From assembly GCF_029167375.1 (NCBI RefSeq), contig NZ_JARFTP010000001.1:1-64000 (forward strand): a stretch of DNA of 64,000 bases, given 5' to 3'. The position numbers and the translations under genes are program-made. Below, piece by piece: positions 25,922-34,983 of this stretch (its first letter is position 1; the number at the start of each line of letters is the position of its first letter). The notes beneath the pieces were generated by a model that searched no databases, was not told where the DNA came from, and saw nothing but the letters and a program-made list of their open reading frames with translations. Source of the DNA: Tsukamurella sp. 8F. GTDB lineage: Bacteria > Actinomycetota > Actinomycetes > Mycobacteriales > Mycobacteriaceae.

Positions 25922-26857
25922 CTAATCCTCTCCCGGATCCTCGTCCTCCGCCTGCTGAGCGAGGAACTTCTCGAACTCGCTCGCGAGGTCGTCGCCGGTC
26001 GGGATGGTCTCGCCCTCGGCTATGAGCAGTTCCTTGGGTTCACCCGCGTGCACGTACTCGTCGTACTGCGTCTCGAGTGCGGACACGACGGCCGACACCT
26101 CGCTGCTGGACGCCACCTGCTCGTCGATCTGCTTGCGAAGGTCGGACGCCTCGGTGGGCAGTTCGCCGTCCGGAACCTGGAGGCCGACGGTGCGCCGCAG
26201 CGCTGCCGACAGTGCGAGTGCCGCGTCCGGGTACCCGTTCTGCGCCAGGTAGTGGGGCACATGCACCGCGAGGCCGAGAGTCTCGTAGCCCCTGTCTCCC
26301 AGCCGCACCTCGAGCAGTGCCGAGGCACTGCCCGGCATCTTCATCTTCGTGTCCCACGTGCGCACGTCGGTCAGCAGGGCGGGGGTGTTGCCGTGCCCGC
26401 TGACCGTGAGCGGCCGGGTATGCGGAACCGCCATCGGCACCGAGTGCAGGCCGACCACGCGCCGCACGCCGAAGCGCTCCGCGAGCCCTCCCACGGCGTT
26501 CACGAAGGCCTCCCATTTGAGATCTGGTTCTGCGCCCGACAACAGCAGGAACGGCCGACCGGTGCTGTCTTTGACCGCGTACAGGTTGAGCTCCGGCGTG
26601 TCGGCGGAGACGAAGCGGTTGTCGTCGAATGTCATGGTGGGGCGGCGCGACCGGTAGTCGATCAGTTCGTCCGCGTCGAACGACGCCACGAGCTCCGCCG
26701 TCAGGTTCTCTCTCATGTGCTCGGCCAGCATCCGTACCGCATGCCCCGCGTCCGCGAAGCCGTCCAGGGCGTGGATGAGTACCGGGCCGTTGCCGTCCTG
26801 GTCGGACACCGCCGGTGCCGGGAACTCCAGTTCGTAGATGTGCGACTGCTCGTCCAC
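25922..26857 (-). CDS. PAC2-family protein (Rv2714-like)
   Basis: 311 residues of the PAC2 (proteasome-assembly-chaperone-like) superfamily: GPVLIHALDGFADAGHAVRM at the N-terminus, a central GLHSVPMAVPHTRPL, and an acidic C-terminus. The family has a nucleoside-phosphorylase-like fold, and its role in actinobacteria is not settled. The GTG at 26857 is chosen because AGGAGG lies at ideal distance; the frame continues to 26902 without support. First gene of the operon that continues into the hydrolase and probably the DUF3516 helicase. Confidence 0.85.
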   Translation of the reverse strand: MDEQSHIYELEFPAPAVSDQDGNGPVLIHALDGFADAGHAVRMLAEHMRENLTAELVASFDADELIDYRSRRPTMTFDDNRFVSADTPELNLYAVKDSTGRPFLLLSGAEPDLKWEAFVNAVGGLAERFGVRRVVGLHSVPMAVPHTRPLTVSGHGNTPALLTDVRTWDTKMKMPGSASALLEVRLGDRGYETLGLAVHVPHYLAQNGYPDAALALSAALRRTVGLQVPDGELPTEASDLRKQIDEQVASSSEVSAVVSALETQYDEYVHAGEPKELLIAEGETIPTGDDLASEFEKFLAQQAEDEDPGED

Positions 26858-26937
26858 GTCGTCCTCCTCAGCTGATTGAGAGCGTGCCCGTGAGGCTCTC
26901 ATGCTCCCTACTCACCCATTGGAACAGACGCCCCACG

Positions 26938-27441
26938 CTACCGATTCCCGCGACGCGGCGTTGTGCGCCCAGAGCGAACAGATCGGGCGGGCGGGGCGAC
27001 GTCGTGGCGCCGTGATCCGGGCGCGCATGCGGCCAGGAAGTCCGTGACGGCGCGGGCCTCCTGCTCCGAGAGGCCGCGCGCAGCGGCGCGCACGGGGGCG
27101 AGGACGGGGTCGAAGAAGCTCTCGCCGAGCGCGCGGGCGTCCGCGGTCACGCCCAGCGCGACCTTGCGCCGGTCCGTGTCGAGCGGCGTGCGTGCCACGT
27201 GTCCGGCGGCGACGAGACGATCGACGAGCGCCGTGCACGACGCGGAGTTGACGCCCAGCCGGGGAGCGAGCCATCCAGGGGTGGCGACTGTGCCGGCGCG
27301 CTCCGCGTCGAGGAGCAGGACGAGCGCCCGTACGTCGCGGGGCCCTAGGCGGTGTCGCCGGCCGAAATCCGTCATGGCGGCGTCGAATGACAGCGCGACC
27401 TCGCGCAGCAGGTGCACGAGCGTCTCGCGGAGGTCCTCCAT
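26938..27441 (-). CDS. MarR-family transcriptional regulator
   Basis: 167 residues with a winged helix in the middle (LAPRLGVNSASCTALVDRLVAAG, then a wing TPLDTDRRKVALGVT), flanked by dimerisation helices. The start ATG 27441 has TATCCT seven bases upstream on the minus strand, suggesting leaderless transcription. It is divergent from an alpha/beta hydrolase across 74 bases that contain an 8-bp inverted repeat (27475-27505). MarR proteins typically repress themselves and the divergent gene until a small aromatic or lipophilic ligand binds. Confidence 0.88.
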   Translation of the reverse strand: MEDLRETLVHLLREVALSFDAAMTDFGRRHRLGPRDVRALVLLLDAERAGTVATPGWLAPRLGVNSASCTALVDRLVAAGHVARTPLDTDRRKVALGVTADARALGESFFDPVLAPVRAAARGLSEQEARAVTDFLAACAPGSRRHDVAPPARSVRSGRTTPRRGNR

Positions 27442-27448
27442 CAGGGGG

Positions 27449-27454
27449 AGGATA
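27449..27454 (-). promoter_or_regulatory. Leaderless -10 element for the marR gene
   Basis: TATCCT on the minus strand, seven bases before ATG 27441. Confidence 0.6.
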
Positions 27455-27474
27455 GTCGCGCACAGCAGTATTCT

Positions 27475-27505
27475 TCTCGATATCCGATCATCTTGATTAT
27501 CGAGA
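27475..27505. promoter_or_regulatory. Probable MarR operator
   Basis: TCTCGATA (27475-27482) and TATCGAGA (27498-27505) are perfect inverted arms around a 15-base AT-rich spacer containing ATCTTGAT, a half-site typical of MarR proteins. It lies between the marR gene and the divergent hydrolase and touches the hydrolase ribosome site. Confidence 0.7.
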
Positions 27506-27515
27506 GGATGGCGCT

Positions 27516-28322
27516 GTGGCGGGTTTCGACGACGCGTACCGCGAACTGCTGGCGCGCTGGGGGAGGGCCGCCGTCGCCCGGACGGCCGACACGCCACGCG
27601 CCCGCACCCGGGTCAACGTCGTCGGCGACCCGCGCGGGGCCGGCGCGGCGACGGTGCTGTTGCCGGGTGGCGGCGCGTCGTCGGTCGTGTGGTTCCCGCA
27701 GGTAGCGGCCGCCGACGGTGCCTTCATCGCACCCGACCTGCCTGCCGATGCCGGGTACTCCGAGCGCCGCCGCGGGCTGCGCGGCGCCAGGGACGTCGCG
27801 GACTGGTGCGAGGACGTGCTGGCCGCGGCCGGTGTTCCGGGGAGGAAGGCCGTCACCGTCGTGGGCCATTCGTATGGCGCCCAGCTCGCAGTGCGGTGGG
27901 CGCTCCAGAGCCCCGCGCGCATCGCGGGTCTCACACTGCTCGATCCCAACGGTGTGTTCGCGCGGGTCGCCCCGGCGGTCGCGGTTCATGCCCTTCCGCA
28001 GTTGATCGCGCCCAGTGGGGCGCGATGGCGGCGCTTCCTGAATTGGGAGACCCGCGGTGCCACGCTCGATCCCGTCTGGTTCGAACTCACCACATCCGCC
28101 GCAGCTATGCGCATGCGCCCTTTGTTCCTCCCACGCCCGAAGCCGGCCGAGATCGAGGCGCTGCGTGCGCTGCCCGGGGGCATCCGCGTCGTGCTCGCGC
28201 GCCGCAGCCGTTACCACGACGCGACGCGCGTGGCCGCGTCGCTCGCGGAGCAGCACCCGTGGATCGTGGTCGAGACGGTCGACGCAAGCCATCACGAGCT
28301 GCCTTTCGTGTGGCGGCCGTGA
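27516..28322 (+). CDS. Alpha/beta hydrolase under probable MarR control
   Basis: 268 residues. Oxyanion segment LLPGGGASS, nucleophile elbow GHSYGAQ, and a likely catalytic His near the C-terminus in DASHHELPF. GTG start at 27516 with GAGAGG upstream. The divergent MarR gene and shared operator suggest the hydrolase is induced by its substrate or a related ligand. Substrate class not predictable. Converges with the APC permease; the stop codons almost touch. Confidence 0.85.
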   Translation: MAGFDDAYRELLARWGRAAVARTADTPRARTRVNVVGDPRGAGAATVLLPGGGASSVVWFPQVAAADGAFIAPDLPADAGYSERRRGLRGARDVADWCEDVLAAAGVPGRKAVTVVGHSYGAQLAVRWALQSPARIAGLTLLDPNGVFARVAPAVAVHALPQLIAPSGARWRRFLNWETRGATLDPVWFELTTSAAAMRMRPLFLPRPKPAEIEALRALPGGIRVVLARRSRYHDATRVAASLAEQHPWIVVETVDASHHELPFVWRP

Positions 28323-28323
28323 G

Positions 28324-30270
28324 CTACGAGACGTGCACCGACGGGCGCCGCTTGGGGTCGTGTTCGGCCTGGCGCAGGACCTCATGGCACACAGCGGCGA
28401 CCTCGCCGACGCCCTCCACCAGGTACTTTCCCATGTTCGCAACGGGATTCATCTCGGCCCATTGGAAGTAGATCTCCGGCACGATCCCGGTCTCGTCCCG
28501 GATGTGCAGCAGCACGGCGGCGATCGTGTTCGGAACCGTGCCCGAGTTGACCTTGAGCAGGCGGTAGCCGAACTTCTCGATGCCGCGGACCTCGAGGTCC
28601 TCCTCGAAGTCCGACGAGTCGCGGGGCCATACCTCGAGCAGGATCACGCGGGAGCGCCCTGGGATGTGTCCGAAGCGCCGCTCGGCGCGCACCTTGTCGC
28701 GGTACTCCTTCTTGGTGTCGACGTCCGGCTCGTGGGCGACGACGCGGATGGCGTGCTGCGCTTGGGCGTCGGCGTGGATGAACTCGAGCGCCTTCTCGTC
28801 GAATGTGATGGAGCTGGCACGGATCTCGAACGACCGGCGCACGCGAGACGCTATGGACACGATCATGATCGCGGCGATGAAGAAGGCCGCGATCCGCACG
28901 CCGTCCGGGCGTTCGATGACGTTGTCCACTGTGGTGTAGATGAACACCGCGGAGATCACGCCGAAGACCCACGTGAGAACGCGCTCGTTCTTGCGGTGGC
29001 AGGAGATCGTCACCGCGACCGCTGCGGACATCATGAGGACCAATACGCCGGTCGCGTAGGCGCCGCCCTGCGCGTCCACGCTCGCGCGGAAGATCAGGAT
29101 GATGACGATCGCGATCAGCGTCAGCACCACGACGAGGGGCCGCACGGCCGACGCCCACCGGGGGGCCATGCCGTAGCGGGGCAGGTACCGCGGTACGAGG
29201 TTGAGGAGTCCGGCCATCGCCGACGCACCGGCGAACCACAGGATGGCGATCGTGCTTATGTCGTAGACGGAGCCGAATCCGCTTCCGAGTTCCTGATGGG
29301 CGAGGTAGGCCAGGGCGCGCCCGTTCGCCTGGCCGCCGGCGGCGAACTCCTTGGCGGGGATGAGCAGCGTCGTGGCGAAGCTCGACGTGATGAGCATGAC
29401 GCTCATGATCAACGCGGCCGTCGTCAGCATCCGCCCGGTGCCGCGAATGCGCCCGGCGGGGTGGTCCGGCGCGTCGTCGGGCGATCCCTTGATCTGTGGC
29501 ATCACGGCGACGCCGGTCTCGAAGCCGGAGAGTCCGAGCGCGAGCTTGGGGAATACCAGCAGGGCGACACCGGCGATGAGTAGCGGGTTCGAACCGTGTT
29601 GGGACAGCAGGGCGTCCGACCAGTCGCCGATGCGGTGCGGCTCACGCACGACCTTGGTGAGCGCGGTGATCACGACCACGATGTTGAGCGCCAGGTACAC
29701 CGCCACCAGCAGTACGGCCACCCGGATCGCCTCGCGGAAACCCTTGAGGAACACACCGCCGAGGATCAGGACCAGGCCCAGCGTCACGAGGACGTTGTGA
29801 CCGCTGACGACCGGGTTGATGATCGGGTTCTGGACTGCGTGCGCGGCCGCATCGGACGCCGACAGGGTGATCGTGATCATGAAGTCGGTGGCGGCGAAAC
29901 CGAGCAGCACCAGCACGAGCAGCTTTCCGCCCCACCAGGGCAGCAGCCGTTCGAGCATGGCGAGCGATCCCGAGCCCCGGAAGCTCTCCTTGGCGACCCG
30001 CCGATACACCGGGAGCGCTCCGAACAGGGTGAGGGCGACGAGCACCAGGGTCGCGAAGGGCGACACGACGCCGGCCGCGACGAATGCGATCGCGGGCTGA
30101 TAGCCCAGCGTGGAGAAGTAGTCGACGCCGGTGAGGCACATGACCCTCCACCACGCCTGTGGCTTCTCCGTGTCACTAGCGTGCGGGCCGACGTGCGTTC
30201 CCGCGCGCTCGGACATCCCGCTGAGGAACCAGGCACGGAACTTCGTACCGGCCTCCGGTTGGCGTATCAC
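28324..30270 (-). CDS. APC-superfamily permease with cytosolic C-terminal domain
   Basis: 648 residues: about 12 membrane segments (roughly 40-500), then a soluble C-terminal domain of about 150 residues. The N-terminal segment [19 protein letters not shown] is typical of a group of actinobacterial APC permeases of unknown substrate. The C-terminal domain ([20 protein letters not shown] ... [18 protein letters not shown]) may be regulatory. The GTG at 30270 has TAGTGT six bases upstream on the minus strand, suggesting a leaderless message. It lies 34 bases after the sthA stop on the same strand. Confidence 0.85.
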   Translation of the reverse strand: MIRQPEAGTKFRAWFLSGMSERAGTHVGPHASDTEKPQAWWRVMCLTGVDYFSTLGYQPAIAFVAAGVVSPFATLVLVALTLFGALPVYRRVAKESFRGSGSLAMLERLLPWWGGKLLVLVLLGFAATDFMITITLSASDAAAHAVQNPIINPVVSGHNVLVTLGLVLILGGVFLKGFREAIRVAVLLVAVYLALNIVVVITALTKVVREPHRIGDWSDALLSQHGSNPLLIAGVALLVFPKLALGLSGFETGVAVMPQIKGSPDDAPDHPAGRIRGTGRMLTTAALIMSVMLITSSFATTLLIPAKEFAAGGQANGRALAYLAHQELGSGFGSVYDISTIAILWFAGASAMAGLLNLVPRYLPRYGMAPRWASAVRPLVVVLTLIAIVIILIFRASVDAQGGAYATGVLVLMMSAAVAVTISCHRKNERVLTWVFGVISAVFIYTTVDNVIERPDGVRIAAFFIAAIMIVSIASRVRRSFEIRASSITFDEKALEFIHADAQAQHAIRVVAHEPDVDTKKEYRDKVRAERRFGHIPGRSRVILLEVWPRDSSDFEEDLEVRGIEKFGYRLLKVNSGTVPNTIAAVLLHIRDETGIVPEIYFQWAEMNPVANMGKYLVEGVGEVAAVCHEVLRQAEHDPKRRPSVHVS

Positions 30271-30276
30271 GCGACC

Positions 30277-30282
30277 ACACTA
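30277..30282 (-). promoter_or_regulatory. Leaderless -10 element for the APC permease
   Basis: TAGTGT on the minus strand, six bases before GTG 30270. Confidence 0.55.
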
Positions 30283-30304
30283 GGCCACACGCGTATCGGA
30301 TCCG

Positions 30305-31717
30305 CTATTCGAAGTTCCGCAATGCCCGGATCTTGTTCATCACGTCCAAAGCGGCCGTTTTGTACGCCTCCGAGAGGGTCGGATAGTTGAATACGGCGTC
30401 CACCAGGTATTCGACCGTGCCGCCGCAGCCCATGACCGCCTGGCCGATGTGCACCAGCTCGGTCGCGGACGTACCGAAGATGTGTACGCCCAGGACGCGC
30501 AGGTCGTCCGTGGAGACGAGCAACTTCAGCACGCCGTAGGAGTCGCCTGCCAGTTGCCCCCGCGCGAGCTCCCGGTAGCGGGCGACCCCGACCTCGTACG
30601 GAATCGCTTCCTTCGTGAGATCGGCTTCGGTGGCACCGACGTAGCTCACCTCCGGGATCGAGTAGATGCCTATCGGCTGGAGCTCGGTCAGCTTCGACGT
30701 GGGTTCGCCGAACGCGTGGTACGCCGCGATCCGGCCCTGATCCATCGACGTCGCCGCTAGCGCGGGGAAGCCGATCACGTCACCCACGGCGTAGATGTGG
30801 TCGACCTTGCTCTGGTAGTTGTCGTCGACGAAGATCCGGTTCCGCGAATCGGCCTCGAGCCCCGCCGCGGGGAGGTTCAGCGCGTCGGTGAGCCCGGAGC
30901 GGCCCGCCGAGTACATGACCGCCTCGGCGGGTATCCGCTTGCCTGACTCCAGCGTGGTGACGGTGCCGGACTTACCGACGGCCACCTCGGTCACCTCCTC
31001 GTCGAACCGGAACGTCACTGCGAGATCGCGCAGGTGGAACATGAGCGCCTCGACTACCTCGCGGTCGACGAAGTCGAGCATGTTCGGTCGCTTCTCGACG
31101 ACGGTGACCTTGGTGCCGAGAGCGGCGAACATCGACGCGTATTCGATGCCGATCACGCCGGCACCCACGACGACCATGCTGGACGGGATGAACTTGAGTT
31201 CGAGGATGGAGTCGGAGTCGAGGACGCGATAACCGTCGAACTGCACGCCGCCAGGGCGACGTGGTGCGGTGCCCACGGCGATCACGATCTTGTCGGCTTC
31301 CAGCGTGATCCGCTCGCCGTGCGACGGGTCGTCGACGGCCACCGTATGCGCGTCCACGAAGCTGCCGACCCCCGTGAACATGTCGACGCGGTTACGGAGC
31401 AACTGTGCGCGGACGACTTCGTTCTCGCGCGAGATCACGTGCTGGGTGCGTGCGAGTAGATCGCCTGGCGTGATGTCGGACTTGACGCGGTAGCTTGCGC
31501 CGTACAGTTCGCGCTGGCTCATGCCGGTGAGATAGAGAACGGCCTCACGCAGAGTCTTCGACGGGATCGTGCCGGTATTGACACACACCCCGCCGAGCTC
31601 GTTGCCCTTCTCGATGACCGCCACGCGCTTGCCCAGCTTGGCGGCCGCGATCGCGGCCTTCTGACCGCCGGGACCGGAGCCGATCACGGCCAGGTCATAC
31701 CTGTTGTACTCGCCCAT
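30305..31717 (-). CDS. sthA: Soluble pyridine-nucleotide transhydrogenase SthA
   Basis: 470-residue flavoprotein that exchanges reducing equivalents between NADPH and NAD. FAD-binding GSGPGG near the N-terminus, then [12 protein letters not shown] in place of the CxxxxC disulfide of lipoamide dehydrogenases, which is the diagnostic difference. A second Rossmann motif ([17 protein letters not shown]) binds NAD(P), and the C-terminal dimerisation domain has [20 protein letters not shown]. The ATG at 31717 begins [15 protein letters not shown]; the longer frame to 31843 is not conserved. A TAGTAC hexamer seven bases upstream is a near-match to a leaderless -10. Positional homologue of Rv2713. 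Confidence 0.95.
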   Translation of the reverse strand: MGEYNRYDLAVIGSGPGGQKAAIAAAKLGKRVAVIEKGNELGGVCVNTGTIPSKTLREAVLYLTGMSQRELYGASYRVKSDITPGDLLARTQHVISRENEVVRAQLLRNRVDMFTGVGSFVDAHTVAVDDPSHGERITLEADKIVIAVGTAPRRPGGVQFDGYRVLDSDSILELKFIPSSMVVVGAGVIGIEYASMFAALGTKVTVVEKRPNMLDFVDREVVEALMFHLRDLAVTFRFDEEVTEVAVGKSGTVTTLESGKRIPAEAVMYSAGRSGLTDALNLPAAGLEADSRNRIFVDDNYQSKVDHIYAVGDVIGFPALAATSMDQGRIAAYHAFGEPTSKLTELQPIGIYSIPEVSYVGATEADLTKEAIPYEVGVARYRELARGQLAGDSYGVLKLLVSTDDLRVLGVHIFGTSATELVHIGQAVMGCGGTVEYLVDAVFNYPTLSEAYKTAALDVMNKIRALRNFE

Positions 31718-31856
31718 GCCGTATGTACTACCCCGAATCGCTGACTTGTTATGGGCGGTTTGCGAGACCGGGAGGTTAATTCTCCGCATCCGCCGCTCCA
31801 TCGGGCGGATACCGCGCGGCATACCGGCTCTGTGTCTATTCACAGGCGGAGCGCTT

Positions 31857-31892
31857 CACCTATAACCAGTCCTGCACGTATAACCGCCCCTG
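31857..31892. repeat. Tandem 18-bp direct repeat upstream of the DUF4192 gene
   Basis: Two adjacent 18-bp units (31857-31874 and 31875-31892) match at 14 of 18 positions and share CAC-TATAACC. They lie in the 231-bp gap between sthA and the DUF4192 gene and look like a binding-site pair. Confidence 0.55.
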
Positions 31893-31948
31893 TGCGGAAC
31901 GTGTCTCGCGCCGTCGGGTGCGGTCGTGACGCGCCTCAGGCTGGGGAC

Positions 31949-33097
31949 ATGACGACGACCGATCGCCCCGACCCGTACCCGCTTCCCGGCGCCGATCCGG
32001 ACGACCCGGCGGGTCTGCCGCTGGTGCGGCTGTCCGAGCCGGGGGATCTCTTGGCAGCGCTGCCCGGCCTCATCGGCTTCTACCCGGAACGCTCGATGGT
32101 CCTCATCGGTTACGACGAGGTGACCCGTTGGACCGGTCCGGTCGCGCGGTTCGATCTAGTGCTCGACGGCGAGGGCGGCCTGACGTCGGCGGGACACCGC
32201 GGCATCGCCGACACCGTTCGGCTGTGCAAGCGCTACGGCGCGTTGCGGATCCTCGCGGCGGTCGTAGACGATCGCGTGACACCCCCGGTGATGGAGCGCA
32301 TCCACGACCGGCTGCTCGTCGCCCTGATGGCCGACGGTGATGGCGACTGGGATGCAGAGCTGGAAGACCTGTTCCTGGTGCGACGGATCGCTGAGGGGGA
32401 GCTCTGGGTCTGTACGCACGGTGGTCGCGGGCGCCTACCCGACCCGGGCATCAGCCCCGTCACGCTCGCGCGCGTCGTCGACGGCGGCTCGATTCACAGC
32501 TCGCGCACAGAGCTCGCGGCCCATTTCGCCGAAACCGGCCCCGGCATCGGGTGGGCCCAATGCATAGCTGCGGAGCGAGCCGTGCGCCGCCGACGCGGCG
32601 AGGGGCGGGCGCGCCGGGACGCCGCATCGAAGGATGCGACACGGCTTCGACTGGTACTCGCTGCGGTCTGCGGCGAGTCGGCCCCCACCGATGCCGAGGT
32701 CGCGCGTCTCGGCGCTGCGCTGCTGTCGCTGCGCGTCCGAGACGCGGTCTTCGCGCTCGCAGCCACGGATGCAGCGGACTCGGCGGTCGACCTGCTCTGC
32801 GACCTCGCGCGCCGCCTGCGCGGCGAGCCGCGCGCTGCAGCCGCCACCGTCGTCGCCGGGATCTGCTACGTCCGCGCGCTCGGGACCATGGTGGGCGTGG
32901 CTCTCGAGTGCGCACTGGAGGCGGACCCGGGATACCGTGCCGCGCAGCTGCTGGCGCAAGCGCTCGACGGTGGTATGACGCCCGAATCGCTGTTCTCGAT
33001 CACCGAGCTCGGTTATGAGATCGCGCGCGAACTCGGGGTCGACATGCCGCCGCGCATACCGAGGGCCGGGGTGGGAGGGGCCGCGCCCCCGGGATGA
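31949..33097 (+). CDS. DUF4192 domain protein
   Basis: 382 residues. The N-terminal half has the DUF4192 signature (VRLSEPGDLLAALPGLIGFYP, then RSMVLIGY). The C-terminal half is alanine-rich and helical. Function unknown. Its place between sthA and ideR matches Rv2712c of M. tuberculosis. The ATG at 31949 opens MTTTDRPDPYPLPG; the reading frame extends upstream to 31751 through the repeat-bearing intergenic region and is unlikely to be translated. Converges with galE. Confidence 0.82.
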   Translation: MTTTDRPDPYPLPGADPDDPAGLPLVRLSEPGDLLAALPGLIGFYPERSMVLIGYDEVTRWTGPVARFDLVLDGEGGLTSAGHRGIADTVRLCKRYGALRILAAVVDDRVTPPVMERIHDRLLVALMADGDGDWDAELEDLFLVRRIAEGELWVCTHGGRGRLPDPGISPVTLARVVDGGSIHSSRTELAAHFAETGPGIGWAQCIAAERAVRRRRGEGRARRDAASKDATRLRLVLAAVCGESAPTDAEVARLGAALLSLRVRDAVFALAATDAADSAVDLLCDLARRLRGEPRAAAATVVAGICYVRALGTMVGVALECALEADPGYRAAQLLAQALDGGMTPESLFSITELGYEIARELGVDMPPRIPRAGVGGAAPPG

Positions 33098-33118
33098 GCG
33101 CGGATCCGCCGGCGGTAA

Positions 33119-34114
33119 TCAGGCCTTGGCGGCATGCGCGCGGTCGCCGAGCGCCTGGGTGTAGTCCCAGGCGTCGACGACGACTGAACGCAGGTCGGTG
33201 TGCCGTGGGCGCCATCCCAGCTCGTCGATAGCGCGCTGGGAGGACGCGATGAGCACCGCGGGGTCGCCGGCCCGGCGTGGCGCTTCGGCCACGGGGAAGT
33301 CGACGCCGGTGACGTCGCGGCAGGTGTCGATGACCTGTCGCACGGAGAAGCCGGTGCCCGACCCCAGGTTGTAGATCTCGTGGCGACCGGGCTTCGCGTG
33401 GTCGAGCGCGAGCAGGTGCGCGTCGGCGAGGTCCCTCACGTGCACATAGTCGCGGACCGCGGTGCCGTCGTCGGTGGGGTAGTCGTCGCCGAAGATCGAG
33501 ATCTGCGGCCGCTGGCCGAGCGCGGTCTGCAGGACGAGGGGGATCAGGTGCGTCTCGATCTCCCGGTTCTCGCCGAGCCCGGCGTAACTGCCGGCGACGT
33601 TGAAATAGCGCAGCGAGACCGCCGCGAGGCCGTGAGCCACGGCGTACGAGGTGATGGCTGCGTCGATCGCGAGTTTGGTGGCGCCGTAGGTGTTGGTCGG
33701 CGCGGTGCGCGCGTCCTCCGTGATCGGGACGGCGTCCGGCTCGCCATAGGTGGCGGCCGTGGACGAGAAGACCAGCCTGGGGGTTCCGGAGAGTCGGATC
33801 GCCTCGAGCAGGGCCAGCGACGTGACGACGTTGCCCTTCCAGTACACCTCCGGGGTGGTGACGGACTCGCCGACGAGCGACTTGGCCGCGAAGTGCAGCA
33901 CGCCGTCGAATCGCGGACTCGCCGAGTCCGTGCCGAGCACGTCGAGGGCGACATCGGCGACGTCGCCCTCGACGAACTCCGCGCCTTCCGGCACGGCGTC
34001 GCGGTTGCCCGTCGCCAGACTGTCGATCACCGTCACCTCGTGGCCCTGCTCGAGCAGAACCTTCGCGCAGACGCTTCCCACGTACCCGGCGCCGCCGGTC
34101 ACCACCAACTTCAT
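33119..34114 (-). CDS. galE: UDP-glucose 4-epimerase GalE
   Basis: 331-residue short-chain dehydrogenase/reductase-fold epimerase interconverting UDP-glucose and UDP-galactose, a precursor for the arabinogalactan wall of mycolate bacteria. NAD-binding GGAGYVG is at residues 7-13. The catalytic Ser/Thr-rich segment [10 protein letters not shown] and the Tyr-x3-Lys motif ([11 protein letters not shown]) are present, as is RYFNVAG. The ATG at 34114 gives MKLVVTGG. Downstream of ideR by 81 bases on the same strand, an arrangement also seen with dtxR-galE in corynebacteria. Confidence 0.95.
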   Translation of the reverse strand: MKLVVTGGAGYVGSVCAKVLLEQGHEVTVIDSLATGNRDAVPEGAEFVEGDVADVALDVLGTDSASPRFDGVLHFAAKSLVGESVTTPEVYWKGNVVTSLALLEAIRLSGTPRLVFSSTAATYGEPDAVPITEDARTAPTNTYGATKLAIDAAITSYAVAHGLAAVSLRYFNVAGSYAGLGENREIETHLIPLVLQTALGQRPQISIFGDDYPTDDGTAVRDYVHVRDLADAHLLALDHAKPGRHEIYNLGSGTGFSVRQVIDTCRDVTGVDFPVAEAPRRAGDPAVLIASSQRAIDELGWRPRHTDLRSVVVDAWDYTQALGDRAHAAKA

Positions 34115-34195
34115 GGGCACGAGGCTACCGAGCGGAACCAGCCGCGCACTGTACGGACACTGTGCGCCCGCGCGTCGCGCCGCACGATGCGAGCG

Positions 34196-34879
34196 TCAGG
34201 CGGCGTCCACGAAGACGGCGTGCGCGAGTTCGTCGGGCAGCTCGAAGTCGTCGTGCCCGGACGCCGAGATGACGACGCTGTTCCGGCCGACGGTGACGGT
34301 GACGCGCGCGTCGGGCACCACGCCCGCGGCCCGGAACCGCCCGATGAGGTCCGTGTCGGCCTGGACGTGCTCGGCGAGTCGCTTGATGACGACCGCCGTA
34401 GGTGCGCCCTTCGGCAGATCCGTCAGTCGCGCGGGAACCGCGATCTGGGTCGTGCCCTTGACCCCGAGCTCCTCGAGGCCCGGAATCGGGTTGCCGTAAG
34501 GGGACGTGGTCGGGCTGCCCAGCACCTCGACGAGGCGGCGCTCGACGTCCTCGCTCATCACGTGCTCCCAGCGGCATGCCTCGGCGTGCACGTTCTCCCA
34601 CTGCAGTCCGATGACGTCCACGAGCAACCGCTCGGCGAGCCGATGCTTGCGCATCACGGCGATAGCCAGTGATCGCCCCTTGTCGCTCAGTTCCAGATGT
34701 CGATCCCCCGCGACATGCAACAGCCCGTCCCGCTCCATACGTGCGACGGTCTGCGACACGGTGGGTCCGCTCTGCTCGAGGCGCTCGGCGATGCGCGCGC
34801 GCAGCGGCACCACACCTTCCTCTTCGAGTTCGTAGATGGTGCGTAGGTACATCTCGGTCGTGTCAACCAGATCGTTCAA
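34196..34879 (-). CDS. ideR: Iron-dependent repressor IdeR (DtxR family)
   Basis: 227 residues; represses siderophore and iron-uptake genes when loaded with Fe(II). Winged helix ERLEQSGPTVSQTVARMERDG. Both metal sites are complete at the mycobacterial numbering: His79, Glu83, His98 and Met10, Cys102, Glu105, His106. The C-terminal SH3-like domain is present. The start is TTG at 34879 (family opening MNDLVDTTEMYL), preceded on the minus strand by GAAGGAG at seven bases; the alternative ATG would delete metal ligand Met10 from its context. Neighbours sigB and sthA match M. tuberculosis. Confidence 0.97.
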   Translation of the reverse strand: MNDLVDTTEMYLRTIYELEEEGVVPLRARIAERLEQSGPTVSQTVARMERDGLLHVAGDRHLELSDKGRSLAIAVMRKHRLAERLLVDVIGLQWENVHAEACRWEHVMSEDVERRLVEVLGSPTTSPYGNPIPGLEELGVKGTTQIAVPARLTDLPKGAPTAVVIKRLAEHVQADTDLIGRFRAAGVVPDARVTVTVGRNSVVISASGHDDFELPDELAHAVFVDAA

Positions 34880-34971
34880 GAAGCCGCTCCTTCGTCGCCG
34901 ACCAGCTTACCGGTTCGTGGCGAGTACAGAAGGCCCTGCCGTTCAGACCGCGAGGCGCGCCGGGATCCGGT

Positions 34972-34977
34972 TACTGT
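34972..34977 (+). promoter_or_regulatory. Leaderless -10 element for acuC
   Basis: TACTGT, six bases, then ATG 34984. Confidence 0.6.
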
Positions 34978-34983
34978 TGCGCC

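Noticed and set aside
28057-29583. 508-codon open frame on the plus strand
   Set aside because: Mostly antisense to the APC permease and composed of low-information charged repeats typical of shadow frames in GC-rich DNA.
33200-34672. 490-codon plus-strand open frame
   Set aside because: Antisense to galE and ideR, both firmly identified.
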